A stretch of 64,000 bases of DNA, taken from the NCBI GenBank assembly GCA_963703355.1, contig OY969813.1:3968001-4032000 (forward strand), read 5' to 3'. How positions within the stretch are numbered: the stretch's first letter is position 1; the number at the start of each line of letters is the position of its first letter. The DNA is from Puia sp963703355 (GTDB taxonomy: Bacteria; Bacteroidota; Bacteroidia; Chitinophagales; Chitinophagaceae). The notes beneath the pieces are model-generated. The model did no database searches. It saw only the letters and a list, made by a program, of their open reading frames with translations, and had not been told where the DNA came from. Positions 1 to 8,613 of the stretch are shown here, one piece after another. The translations under genes were made by a program, and so were the position numbers.

Positions 1-1367
1 TTCCAGGAACCTATATAGTGTCTTTAACCGGATATGGTGCAAACGGTATTTCTGTAATTTCTTATGACACGATAACGGTAAAAGGGCCTTTTGCTAAACT
101 TTACTCCACGTTAGATCAGGCATGCGTTCCTGCTACGGATACGCTCCATGCCACAGCAAGTTATATCGGATCTTATACGTGGGATTTTGGAGATGGAACT
201 GTAATGACCACACAGGATTCCATTGCAGTTCATACATATATATTGCCCGGTTTATTTACACCGGCACTCATTCTGACGGATTCAACCGGTTGTCAGATGT
301 CCTACAAATCTGATCACCAAATTCTCATGGATACTTTATTTGCTGCGCTTGGGCCGCCCGTAACACTTTGTGGAACCGGTTCCATATCCTACGGGCCGCA
401 CGTTGTAAGTTTTGTTGCCGATACGCTTGGCTATCCACTTACATATCATTGGGATTTCGGTACCGGTGCGCCGGCTGATACTTCTAATTTATTGAATCCA
501 ACTTTTGATTATACAACTCCTGGTGACTACATAACAGCTTTTCAGGTTGCTTCGCCGGTCGGTTGTACGGCAATGGCCTATGATTCAGTACATGTAATAG
601 GTCCATTTCCGATGCTTCATTCACCCGACACGACTATCTGTATAGGAGGGCTGGCTATTCTTCAGGCAAGTGGTGCATTTACATACGATTGGTCGCCAGC
701 CAGCACGTTGAATAAAACAACCGGAGACAGTGTAATAGCGCGACCCCTTTCCACTACCAGTTACATGGTGATAGGAGAAGATAGTTTCAAATGTTTCCTG
801 GACACTGCACATATTAGAGTAACAGTCGATTCATTGCCGGCCGTATCAATTCCAACACCTGATCCGGTATTGGCTGGCTCCGATGTTCAGCTGGACCCTA
901 CGGTAAGTGCAGACGTAGTGTCATGGGATTGGACGCCGCCACTTTATTTAAGTTGTACCGATTGTGCCGCTCCTGTAAGTACACCGCTGGCACCCACTAC
1001 ATATACTTTAACTGTTCGGACTGCCGCCGGTTGTATTTCATCGACATCCGTAACGATTAAACTGTTGTGTTTACAAAGCGGCGTCTATATGGCCAATGCT
1101 TTCAGTCCGAATAATGATGGAAACAATGATTATTTCTATCCAACAGGCAGCGGAGTTAAAATGGTAAAATCATTTCAGGTTTATTCAAGATGGGGCCAGC
1201 TTCTTTATTCCAGAACTGATTTTCCACCGAATGATAAAAAATATGGATGGGACGGAAACCTGAATGGTATGCCCCAACCCCCAGACACATATGTATATGT
1301 TACCGAGATGATTTGTTTCTCAGGAGAAAATTTTGTTTTGAAAGGAACAGTTGAATTAATAAGATAA
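1..1367 (+). CDS. PKD-repeat protein with T9SS type B (gliding-motility) C-terminal sorting domain, 5' partial
   Basis: The reading frame is open from base 3 (codons for PGTYIVSL) with no credible start codon, so this is the 3' end of a larger gene that begins outside the window. Several PKD-like immunoglobulin folds are visible, each with a YxWDFGDG-type motif (TWDFGDGT, YHWDFGTG). The last ~100 residues form the CHU_C / type B sorting domain: AFSPNNDGNNDYF, then YSRWGQLLYS, a GWDG turn and a final GTVELIR strand. In Bacteroidota this domain sends very large adhesin-like proteins through the type IX secretion system to the cell surface. The PorP/SprF-family gene 11 bases downstream supports this, since such pairs commonly travel together. 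The ligand and total size cannot be judged from the window. Confidence 0.9.
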   Translation, partial: PGTYIVSLTGYGANGISVISYDTITVKGPFAKLYSTLDQACVPATDTLHATASYIGSYTWDFGDGTVMTTQDSIAVHTYILPGLFTPALILTDSTGCQMSYKSDHQILMDTLFAALGPPVTLCGTGSISYGPHVVSFVADTLGYPLTYHWDFGTGAPADTSNLLNPTFDYTTPGDYITAFQVASPVGCTAMAYDSVHVIGPFPMLHSPDTTICIGGLAILQASGAFTYDWSPASTLNKTTGDSVIARPLSTTSYMVIGEDSFKCFLDTAHIRVTVDSLPAVSIPTPDPVLAGSDVQLDPTVSADVVSWDWTPPLYLSCTDCAAPVSTPLAPTTYTLTVRTAAGCISSTSVTIKLLCLQSGVYMANAFSPNNDGNNDYFYPTGSGVKMVKSFQVYSRWGQLLYSRTDFPPNDKKYGWDGNLNGMPQPPDTYVYVTEMICFSGENFVLKGTVELIR

Positions 1368-1378
1368 GCGCAATCAAA

Positions 1379-2422
1379 ATGACTATGAAAAAGATATTTC
1401 ATATTTTCATTTTACTGGTTTTATTGGATGACGTAGTTACTGCGCAGGATCCACATTTTTCCCAATTCTTTGCATCACCACTCACTTTGAATCCCGCGTT
1501 GACTGGTAAATTTAATGGAGATCTTCGCGTGGCCGGGAATTACAGAGATCAGTGGCCTACAGTTAACCAGGCATATGTTACTTCTACGATATCTGTGGAT
1601 CTGCCCATTATGCAGAGTAGCCTTCGTGAAGGTGATCGATGGGGGATTGGAATGATGGCAATGACCGACAAAACTGCCAACGGTATTTTAACGAGTGACT
1701 ACTTTGCACTGTCAACAGCTTATCATAAAACGATCGACGAAAACGGATTACACACGATTGGAGTTGGTTTCCAGGGAACTTATGCAAACAGAACACTGGA
1801 TGGGCCAAGACTACATTTTCTGGACGGTCTTCAAATAGACGGAACCTGGCTTCCGTCTGCAACTGAACCTGTCAATCTACAAGTGGTTACAGCAAATTAT
1901 TTTGACATGAATGCGGGTGCATTGTATAATGGTTCATTAGACGGCAACAACGAAGTCTATTTTGGTGTCGCAATGTATCATCTCAATCAGCCGAAGGAGT
2001 CATTTCTTGGACTTGATAACATTACAGTGCCTACACGACTTACTGTACATGGTGGCGGGTATTTTCCGTCATCCAGTACTGGTAAAACTTGGTATGTTAG
2101 TGCACTTTATAACAAACAGTCTACCGCCAGCGAATTTGTTTTCGGAGGTGCTTTGGAATTGAGCGCAACTTCAGAGGATAATAAAGTCGTTAACGTTTAT
2201 TTTGGCGCTTGGGCACGGGCGAATAATGTATCTGACGCAATTATACCCTACGTTGGGATGGATTATGGAAGTTTCAATCTGGGTATGACGTATGATGTAA
2301 ATATCTCCGGATTTAAAGTTGCTTCACAAAGCCAGGGTGGCTTCGAAATCTCTCTGATATATATATTTAAAAAGCCTACTGATGGAAGCACAAGAAGCGA
2401 AGTGCAATGTCCTCGTTTTTAA
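1379..2422 (+). CDS. PorP/SprF family type IX secretion system membrane protein
   Basis: 347 residues with an N-terminal signal peptide ending near TAQD, followed by the family's opening DPHFSQFFASPLTLNPALTG and a predicted outer-membrane beta-barrel rich in alternating strands ending in a strand-like FEISLIYIFKKP. PorP/SprF proteins are outer-membrane partners that help secrete or hold type B T9SS substrates on the surface. It follows the sorting-domain gene by 11 bases and is probably co-transcribed with it. Two in-frame ATGs exist (1379 and 1385); the second (MKKIFHIF) gives the more usual signal peptide, so the true start may be 1385. Length fits the family. The specific substrate is presumably the upstream protein, by inference. 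Confidence 0.9.
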   Translation: MTMKKIFHIFILLVLLDDVVTAQDPHFSQFFASPLTLNPALTGKFNGDLRVAGNYRDQWPTVNQAYVTSTISVDLPIMQSSLREGDRWGIGMMAMTDKTANGILTSDYFALSTAYHKTIDENGLHTIGVGFQGTYANRTLDGPRLHFLDGLQIDGTWLPSATEPVNLQVVTANYFDMNAGALYNGSLDGNNEVYFGVAMYHLNQPKESFLGLDNITVPTRLTVHGGGYFPSSSTGKTWYVSALYNKQSTASEFVFGGALELSATSEDNKVVNVYFGAWARANNVSDAIIPYVGMDYGSFNLGMTYDVNISGFKVASQSQGGFEISLIYIFKKPTDGSTRSEVQCPRF

Positions 2423-2510
2423 ATCTAAAAATGGGAATAATATTCAAAACGGGACAGGAATCACCCTGTAACTTCTACGCTTTTCACTTTCATTTTTTAC
2501 GGGAAAACAC

Positions 2511-2541
2511 TTGTATCTGCAGGGTTTTCCGACTATCTTGG
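2511..2541 (+). promoter_or_regulatory. Bacteroidota-type promoter before lipoprotein gene
   Basis: TTG at 2511-2513, a 20-base spacer, then TATCTTGG at 2534-2541, one base off the Bacteroidota -7 consensus TAnnTTTG. The predicted start point (~2548) lies about 20 bases before the ATG at 2568, which supports starting that gene at 2568 rather than at an ATG at 2511 that would overlap the promoter. Confidence 0.4.
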
Positions 2542-2567
2542 TCTTCTTAAACCAGATCCCTATACCC

Positions 2568-3452
2568 ATGAAACTAAGTCTATACAAAGGTTCAGTGTTC
2601 CTTGTTGTGATGTTATTTTTTTCTTTTGCATGCAAGAAATCATTCGAGACACCAAACCAGAATAGTTCTATAATTCCTCCTGCAGATTCGACCTTGGCAA
2701 CTGTTGCTGTGCCATATCCGCTAAGTCCTACGCAGGAATGTGATTTCGCACCGAATTACGGCGATACAGTAGTGTATCCGGAACCAACTACTAATGGAGA
2801 TTATTATGTCTATCCTCAGAATAACCAAGGCACACAGGGTACCTATTTATCATGGCCAGGAGGTCTGAGCTTAAATCCAAATACGGGGGCTATTGACCTT
2901 ACAAAATCACAAACCGGAGAACGATATTCAATAGCATTTGTAAAGAAAGGAACCACTGATACCTGTTTGTCTGAACTGATAGTAGCCGGTGCAGCATATA
3001 TGGATAGTGTTTATGTGCTCTCCCAAAGCGACACTACGTCGATACCTTATTATAACGCCAACCCATTTGGTCCTCAACCTTGTACTGGCAACCAGGGACA
3101 GGGTTGTCAGTTTGACTATAACAATTTCGCCCATAATCAGGGGATTGAAATAGATCAAAAAACCGGTTTTATTGATTTGCAGAAAACAATGCAGAAAAGT
3201 CCATTTGGCATTTTGCCGATAGACGGAACTACGGTATATACAACAATCTATTACAAATTGAATGATAACAGCAACTATGCACCACAGAGTATTCAATTGC
3301 AGATGGTGTATTATAATCACAGATCTTCGATTCCCACAGGTATTCTGGCATCAGTTACAAACAAACTGATCAACACCCTGGGCGATCTGTTATTGAGTAA
3401 AGGACCTTCACCCAGGCCGCCATTGATTCTTATCGTACGCGACAATCAATAA
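2568..3452 (+). CDS. Secreted lipoprotein of unknown function
   Basis: 294 residues. The chosen ATG gives a classical lipoprotein signal: MKLSLYKGSVFLVVMLFFSFAC with the lipobox Cys at about residue 22 followed by KKS; an upstream in-frame ATG (2511) would put 19 unrelated residues before the signal. The mature part is rich in Tyr, Asn, Pro and Thr, contains four further cysteines (one in TQECDF, others in DTCLSEL, QPCTGN, QGCQFD), and has the LNPNTGAIDLTKS and IDQKTGFIDLQKT repeats typical of cadherin-like/PKD surface proteins. I do not recognise a catalytic family. Its position after the T9SS pair suggests a cell-surface role, but a strong terminator-like hairpin follows it and a promoter-like element precedes it, so it may be transcribed alone. 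Confidence 0.7.
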   Translation: MKLSLYKGSVFLVVMLFFSFACKKSFETPNQNSSIIPPADSTLATVAVPYPLSPTQECDFAPNYGDTVVYPEPTTNGDYYVYPQNNQGTQGTYLSWPGGLSLNPNTGAIDLTKSQTGERYSIAFVKKGTTDTCLSELIVAGAAYMDSVYVLSQSDTTSIPYYNANPFGPQPCTGNQGQGCQFDYNNFAHNQGIEIDQKTGFIDLQKTMQKSPFGILPIDGTTVYTTIYYKLNDNSNYAPQSIQLQMVYYNHRSSIPTGILASVTNKLINTLGDLLLSKGPSPRPPLILIVRDNQ

Positions 3453-3478
3453 CCATCTTTGCATCCGACAATAATGAG

Positions 3479-3537
3479 CTTTCCCGGACGTTAAAACAGT
3501 GCTTTAAAAACTGTTTATGTTCGGGAAAGTTTTTTTT
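3479..3537 (+). terminator. Intrinsic terminator / attenuator-like hairpin containing the next gene's start codon
   Basis: Left arm 3479-3499 (CTTTCCCGGAC...ACAG) pairs with right arm 3511-3529 (CTGTTT...CGGGAAAG) across a 10-base loop, with an 8-bp perfect outer stem, and is followed by eight T (3530-3537). This looks like a rho-independent terminator for the lipoprotein gene. The ATG of the TPR-CHAT gene (3517-3519) lies inside the right arm. Confidence 0.7.
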
Positions 3538-6333
3538 GTGGTTCTTTCTCTCCTGCTTTTAAGTTCTTACGAGCGATGTTATTCCGAAACTCCCAACTTC
3601 AATAAAATAATTTCCGCCTTTGATCATGCGGACAAATTGTTTAACTCACCTATTAATTCTGTTAGCAATGACAGCGCCTGCTTAAGTGAGTTTACCAGGG
3701 TTATAACTGATTTGGGGCGTATGAACAGGGAACGAAGAACTGATAGTCTGATGTATGAGAGCCTGTATAAAGTTGGCGTATTGCAAGAAGTAGGTCAAAA
3801 CTATGTAAAGGCAGTTGGTTCTTATGTTCGGGCCATATTATATTCTATTAATCCGGACCAAAAATTCAGAATGTATGTGTATGCCGGTGCGGGATATTAT
3901 AATCTAAACAACTTTGATTCAGCTACGTACTTTTTGTTGATTGCTGCAGACAATGCCGAAAAAATGGGTTCGTCTGAAGATCATGTAAGACTGTTTAATA
4001 CACTGGGGGTTTTATACAACGACAACGGAAATTATCTGCAGAGTAAAAACTATTTCACGCAGGCTTTACAAATAATCGAATCCAATAACCTCATGAAAGA
4101 CCTGGGCATCTATACCCGGTTGAATCTTGCAGCCAGTTATTTTAAACTGGGTCAGAATGCAAAAGCAATAGAGATATACCAAAAAATGACGGGTTATCAT
4201 TTAGTTCCGGACTTGTTGAATATGAACATGGGCAGAGCATATGCAGGACTACATCAATATACTCCTGCAATGAAATATTACAAAAAAGTGAGGGCTTCTG
4301 TAATGCCTGGCGTTTTAAATGAAATGGCAAAATCCGAACTGGAAGTAGGAAACTTCGATTCAGCATTAATGTGGTTGGAAATATATCGAAATAGTAAAAA
4401 ATCATTTCATACTAACGTGCTTGACGATGGCGTAAATCAACTTTATCATAGTGATCTTAACTTGTTAAGGAAAGAACCCGATTCGGCGCTTAGATATCTG
4501 CAACAGGCGCTCATAGTTTTCTCCGGAGATTTTAAGGTTCAAGATATTCGAAAAAACCCGGAGAATTTTACAGGTTCCTTTGCATACTATCGTTTATTCG
4601 ACGTGTTATACAACAAGGCCAGGGCCTGGGAAATGTTATATAAAAAGACTGCCCATCCTGCGGACCTGTTATCGGCATATGATAGCTACCAGGCCACCAT
4701 ATCCTTCCTTCATTATATTGAAAGAAGTTATGAAATGGACGATGCAAAGATTCTTCTCAAACAGAAAAGTGGGGAAGTTTACAAGAATGCATTACGTGTG
4801 TGCCTCGAATTAAATAAAATATTCCCCGATGCTGGATTTCTCAAATCCGCATTTTTTATAACCGAAAAAAATAAAGCTTCGATAATGAATTCCCAGTTGA
4901 ATGAAAAAAGTATTTTGAATTCAACCGGATCGGGTGATGATTTGGAGGGTGAAGAGAGGAATATCAAATTTAATATTGCCCGATTAATTTCAAAAGCAGA
5001 CGGAAATTTGGATTCTAAGCAATTGTCAGAAATAGGTAATGAGAAATCTTCATACGAAACACAACTCGTTAACCTGCACAGAAAAATGGAAGGGGATAAA
5101 AGATTTTATCAGCTAAAATATTCAGACAATTTTCCCACAATTGAGCAACTGCAAAACGCGATGAAGTCTGACCAGGCATTGATAAGTTTCTCCAATACAT
5201 CAGACAAGATTGAAGTGTTTATTCTCAAAAAATCTTCACTTGAACTTATTGAGCTCGATAGTGGAATAGAAATTCGCCGAAATGTACTTTCATGGATACA
5301 AAATCTTCAGAGTTTGGGAAGTGGCAGACATGAAAATAAAACATACCTCAAAAAATACTTGTATTCGCAATTTATGAAGCCGATAGTCGATAAGGCAGGG
5401 GATAAAGAAGAGTGGATTATAGTTCCCGATGGAGAGTTTTTTCAGCTCCCTTTTGAATCTCTTCCCTGTGACGCGATGGGAACCTTAGTTATTCAAAATC
5501 ATCCCGTCAGCTATGAGTTTTCAGCTTCATTTATCATGACGGATAAAAGCAGTGAAGGACAAAATGGACAACGAAAGGAGATTCTTTCATTTGCCCCATT
5601 TTCCAGTAAGGCCGCTGACTTGAAAACGGAGGGCACGGGTTGGTTGGAGAGATTGCCATATTCGAAAGATGAAATTGCTGCTTTAAAAGGGAAACATTTC
5701 GAAGATGCCGCCGCAACAAAAAAACAATTCCTCCATTATTTAGATCAATATGCAGTAATACACCTCGCAACGCACGCTATTACAGATTTGGATAACCCGT
5801 CGGCTTCATATATTGCTTTCTATCCTGAAACCCGACTGAAATCTGAAGACTTTCTTTTTCTGGACGAGATTTATTCCTTGAAACTGGATAGCTGTAATAT
5901 GATAGTCATTAGTGCCTGCGAAACGGGGAGAGGAGAACTTGTGGAAAACGAAGGCGTAATGAGTTTTGCCCGGGCATTCCTTTATGCTGGCTGTCCCAGT
6001 ACAATCAATACACTTTGGAAAGCGGATGACAGATCAACATCAGAAATATTCAAATCATTTTATGGTTATTTGGAAGCCGGGTATTCTAAGTCACGCGCAT
6101 TACAAAAAGCCAAAATGGACTTTATTAAAAAGAATCCGATATGCCGTGACCCGGCATTTTGGTCTCATATTGTGCTTACAGGTAATTCCTCGAGTTTATA
6201 TCGAGCCAGGCGACCGTGGATTTGGATTTTTCTCGTTGTAGGTGGTATAACGATATTATTTATTTGGATATCAGTTCGTTTATGTTTTGTTTTATCAAAG
6301 GATTTTGCTTCATTTTTTCGGTTAGCTGATTGA
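3517..6333 (+). CDS. TPR-CHAT (caspase-like) protein, membrane-anchored
   Basis: 938 residues. A signal peptide (MFGKVFFVVLSLLLLSS) leads into tetratricopeptide-type helical repeats over roughly residues 80-400 (for example NYLQSKNYFTQALQII), a coiled region, then a CHAT domain at ~600-890. The CHAT catalytic pair is present: His753 in IHLATHA and Cys801 in VISACETGRGE; the C-terminal family segment PAFWSHIVLTGN follows. A single hydrophobic helix (~901-923) sits near the C-terminus and leaves a short tail. Topology inferred from this: body in the periplasm, anchored in the inner membrane. CHAT proteins are caspase/separase-fold cysteine peptidases; the substrate here is unknown. The start codon lies inside a terminator hairpin, but no other start keeps the signal peptide. 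The 3' end overlaps an opposite-strand ECF sigma gene by 74 bases. Confidence 0.88.
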   Translation: MFGKVFFVVLSLLLLSSYERCYSETPNFNKIISAFDHADKLFNSPINSVSNDSACLSEFTRVITDLGRMNRERRTDSLMYESLYKVGVLQEVGQNYVKAVGSYVRAILYSINPDQKFRMYVYAGAGYYNLNNFDSATYFLLIAADNAEKMGSSEDHVRLFNTLGVLYNDNGNYLQSKNYFTQALQIIESNNLMKDLGIYTRLNLAASYFKLGQNAKAIEIYQKMTGYHLVPDLLNMNMGRAYAGLHQYTPAMKYYKKVRASVMPGVLNEMAKSELEVGNFDSALMWLEIYRNSKKSFHTNVLDDGVNQLYHSDLNLLRKEPDSALRYLQQALIVFSGDFKVQDIRKNPENFTGSFAYYRLFDVLYNKARAWEMLYKKTAHPADLLSAYDSYQATISFLHYIERSYEMDDAKILLKQKSGEVYKNALRVCLELNKIFPDAGFLKSAFFITEKNKASIMNSQLNEKSILNSTGSGDDLEGEERNIKFNIARLISKADGNLDSKQLSEIGNEKSSYETQLVNLHRKMEGDKRFYQLKYSDNFPTIEQLQNAMKSDQALISFSNTSDKIEVFILKKSSLELIELDSGIEIRRNVLSWIQNLQSLGSGRHENKTYLKKYLYSQFMKPIVDKAGDKEEWIIVPDGEFFQLPFESLPCDAMGTLVIQNHPVSYEFSASFIMTDKSSEGQNGQRKEILSFAPFSSKAADLKTEGTGWLERLPYSKDEIAALKGKHFEDAAATKKQFLHYLDQYAVIHLATHAITDLDNPSASYIAFYPETRLKSEDFLFLDEIYSLKLDSCNMIVISACETGRGELVENEGVMSFARAFLYAGCPSTINTLWKADDRSTSEIFKSFYGYLEAGYSKSRALQKAKMDFIKKNPICRDPAFWSHIVLTGNSSSLYRARRPWIWIFLVVGGITILFIWISVRLCFVLSKDFASFFRLAD

Positions 6334-6865
6334 GGCATTTATATTTCTTATTTCTTACGACTTGTTCATTTTCGTAATGTAAATGCGCTACAATTTCCTT
6401 CATTGATAAATTTTCATAATAAAATAATTCAAGAATTTTTCTGCAAGATTCACCCAATTCCTGAAGCATTTGATTCAGCTCGCGTTTCATTTCCCGGAAT
6501 TGAATGGTTTCGATAACAGCGACTTCTTCCTGATCACGGTTCATTTCAAATATTTTTTCTCTGTTTTCCGATCTTTGTCTTTTTCTGATTTCGTTATACC
6601 AGAGGTTTTTAGAAATTGAAATTATGAAAGTTCTGATGCCGGAATCCTGCCTGAATTTTTTCTTCTGAACGGAGTCTATAAATGCTACTATAGTCTCCTG
6701 GAAAATATCGTCTGCATCCTGTTCAGTGCCGCCTTTACTTAAAATAAAAGCTTTTGCGACTTCTGAATGATCCTCATAAAGTTGCAATATGGCCTGCTCT
6801 AACAAATCTTTTTGCTCAATCGCCTCTAAAAGAGAATCATCGGAAAATCTGTTTTTCTTATGCAT
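6260..6865 (-). CDS. ECF-like sigma-70 family RNA polymerase sigma factor
   Basis: 201 residues. Region 2 is visible at ~35-105 (DADDIFQETIVAFIDS, then IRTFIISISKNLWYNEIRKR, the core- and -10-binding part) and region 4 at ~130-185 (LGESCRKILELFYYENLSM with a helix-turn-helix). There is no region 1.1 or 3, as in ECF factors. No anti-sigma gene is next to it; the nearest partner is the convergent TPR-CHAT gene, whose last 74 bases overlap this gene's 3' end. Such a factor normally switches on a small regulon in response to an envelope signal. Whether the CHAT protein controls it is inference only. Start is the first ATG of the frame and gives family-like length. Confidence 0.9.
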   Translation of the reverse strand: MHKKNRFSDDSLLEAIEQKDLLEQAILQLYEDHSEVAKAFILSKGGTEQDADDIFQETIVAFIDSVQKKKFRQDSGIRTFIISISKNLWYNEIRKRQRSENREKIFEMNRDQEEVAVIETIQFREMKRELNQMLQELGESCRKILELFYYENLSMKEIVAHLHYENEQVVRNKKYKCLNQLTEKMKQNPLIKQNINELISK

Positions 6866-7012
6866 AGTTTAGTGGCTGCCTGATCCGGATTCCTACCCGT
6901 GAAAGACTAATTTATATAAAACTAATTTGTAAACCTATAAATAGTTGATATTCATCGCCCTGTGTTCTTTTGTTATTCTGTGAGATCATGATATTTTTTC
7001 AACTTGCTAAGT

Positions 7013-7020
7013 TATCTTTG
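7013..7020 (+). promoter_or_regulatory. Bacteroidota -7 element upstream of tRNA-Gln
   Basis: TATCTTTG matches TAnnTTTG exactly and is followed by GCAGCC, 40 bases before the tRNA. No TTG at the expected spacing, so only half of the promoter is supported. Confidence 0.4.
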
Positions 7021-7059
7021 CAGCCGAAAATAAAGGAAAATAATATGCATTTTCCAACC

Positions 7060-7130
7060 TGCCTGATAGTATAACGGTAGTACGACAGACTCTGACTCTG
7101 TTTGTCTTGGTTCGAATCCAGGTCAGGCAA
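7060..7130 (+). tRNA. tRNA-Gln (anticodon CTG)
   Basis: A complete cloverleaf can be drawn: acceptor stem TGCCTGA (7060-7066) with TCAGGCA (7123-7129), discriminator A at 7130; anticodon stem ACAGA/TCTGT (7085-7089, 7097-7101) with loop CTCTGAC giving anticodon CTG at 7092-7094 with T before it; short variable region; T-arm CTTGG-TTCGAAT-CCAGG (7106-7122). It decodes CAG (Gln). CCA is not encoded. A terminator follows. Confidence 0.95.
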
Positions 7131-7144
7131 CAAAGCAGGCCGAG

Positions 7145-7182
7145 GCCCTATTTCATTTATTTGAAGTAGGGCATTTTGTTTT
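7145..7182 (+). terminator. Rho-independent terminator after tRNA-Gln
   Basis: Perfect arms GCCCTA (7145-7150) and TAGGGC (7167-7172), with TTC/GAA extending the stem inward, followed by a T-rich run ATTTTGTTTTTT. Confidence 0.75.
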
Positions 7183-7442
7183 TTGAATTATTTCCTTGCT
7201 CCAAATTTGTTTGACTCCACAATTGCCCTGGGCACAGTAGTGATATAAGGCCCGGTTAGCGAGCTTTTGGAAGCGTCGCTTTAAGTACCTGATATTTAAT
7301 GTATTAAGCAATTTCGCCTTAAACAGGAAACGGGGATAAGTAAAAATACGGTAAATAAACGGGGTGTTTTTGCGTTGTAGATATGGCTTTCGAAAGCTAC
7401 TTTTAAAGTGTATTTAATCCAATCCTGTTTAAAATTAAATTT
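7183..7442 (+). other. Intergenic region with a 12-bp palindrome
   Basis: No gene is seen between the tRNA terminator and the small membrane protein. The region holds a perfect 12-bp palindrome GCTTTCGAAAGC at 7386-7397, about 46 bases before the next start codon, which could be an operator. Nothing else is recognised. Confidence 0.4.
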
Positions 7443-7703
7443 ATGGAAACTGTTATCGATTTGCTAAGGGCCATACAACTAAATATGTTGGATGTTGTGA
7501 TCGCCGGTCTTTTCATTTTTTCAATAGGTTATTTTATAGGAATGAAAAAAGTAAAAAGGCTTACCCACGAGATATATGGACTGCAAAAGGATGTTTTAGA
7601 ATTAAATGAAGAATTGCTTTATGGCGTTCACGAAAATGAAAGCGAAACACCAGTCATTGGGTTGAAACCTGATAGTTTAAAGCAAACAAAATTTGCTAAA
7701 TAA
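7443..7703 (+). CDS. Small single-pass membrane protein, unknown function
   Basis: 86 residues. One hydrophobic helix (~residues 17-33, VVIAGLFIFSIGYFIG) is followed by a positively charged MKKVKR stop-transfer and then an amphipathic, Leu-rich stretch (EIYGLQKDVLELNEELL) that may form a coiled coil in the cytoplasm. I recognise no family. The A-rich sequence before the ATG is a normal Bacteroidota start context. It converges on rfbD with a 24-base gap and seems to be transcribed by itself. Confidence 0.6.
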   Translation: METVIDLLRAIQLNMLDVVIAGLFIFSIGYFIGMKKVKRLTHEIYGLQKDVLELNEELLYGVHENESETPVIGLKPDSLKQTKFAK

Positions 7704-7727
7704 TTAAACGAATAGATATAGCAAACT

Positions 7728-8612
7728 TTACACTTCTCTTTTTTTTATTAAATCGATACAGCAGGCCAGACTGGTTTTCCAGTCGGGGATTTTCAGATTG
7801 AATTCTCTTTTTATTTTGGACGTATCCAACAAGGAATATGCGGGCCGTCTGGCAGGAGTAGGGTATCCGGAGGTTGGTATCGGCAGGATTTGACAATTAC
7901 TCCCTGCTAATTTTTTTATTTCCAAGGCGAAGTCGAACCAGGATGTTTCCCCCTCATTACTATAATGATAAATGCCTGGCGCTGAATGAGTGTTTTCAAC
8001 CATTTTTAATATAACCCTTGCCAGGTCCCCAGCATATGTGGGTGAACCTTTCTGATCCTGCACAACACTCAGGGAATGCTTCTCTTTCATTAGCCGCAAC
8101 ACAGTTTTCACGAAATTATTTCCAAACTCGGAATATACCCAGGAAGTGCGTACGATCTGGGTATTCGGATTATTTCGGAGCACCAGACGTTCGCCTTCCA
8201 GTTTTGCGGCCCCATAAATATTTACGGGATTCGTCGGTGCTTCCTCTTTCAAGGCACTGGCCGAAGAACCATCAAAAACATAATCGGTGGAAATATAAAG
8301 AAGTCGCGTTCCTGCTTTAGATAGCGCTGCAGCAATTTGTCCTGGTGCTACTGCATTTACTCTGAAAACTTTGTCCTTCTCCGATTCTGCTTTGTCCACA
8401 GCCGTAAAGGCAGCGCAGTGAATAAAAACATCGCTGTTATTTTGATTCAACCATTTTGCCATTTTATCAGCGTCCTCCAGCGGAAAATCTTTGTGCGACA
8501 AAAAAGTAAAATGAAAGTCGGGATATTCCCCTGAAATCTTCGCAATTTCACTTCCAAGCTGTCCGTTGCTACCGGTTAAAACAATTCGATAAATTGGGTT
8601 TTTCGATTGCAT
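7728..8612 (-). CDS. rfbD: dTDP-4-dehydrorhamnose reductase
   Basis: 294 residues, short-chain dehydrogenase fold. The N-terminal Rossmann motif GSNGQLGSEI, the STDYVFDG segment and the YGAAKLEGE motif (catalytic Tyr and Lys) are all present, with the RPAYSLLDTSKI signature near the C-terminus. The enzyme reduces dTDP-4-dehydro-L-rhamnose to dTDP-L-rhamnose with NAD(P)H, the last step of rhamnose donor synthesis in the cytoplasm. It is the last gene of the six-gene sugar operon; its ATG lies one base after the rfbC stop. Confidence 0.95.
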   Translation of the reverse strand: MQSKNPIYRIVLTGSNGQLGSEIAKISGEYPDFHFTFLSHKDFPLEDADKMAKWLNQNNSDVFIHCAAFTAVDKAESEKDKVFRVNAVAPGQIAAALSKAGTRLLYISTDYVFDGSSASALKEEAPTNPVNIYGAAKLEGERLVLRNNPNTQIVRTSWVYSEFGNNFVKTVLRLMKEKHSLSVVQDQKGSPTYAGDLARVILKMVENTHSAPGIYHYSNEGETSWFDFALEIKKLAGSNCQILPIPTSGYPTPARRPAYSLLDTSKIKREFNLKIPDWKTSLACCIDLIKKREV

Positions 8613-8613
8613 A

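Noticed and set aside
3517..6865. Type III-E CRISPR (Craspase) system because of TPR-CHAT plus sigma factor
   Set aside because: No gRAMP effector, no Csx30/Csx31 and no repeats anywhere; the protein also has a signal peptide and membrane helix, unlike the cytosolic Craspase peptidase.
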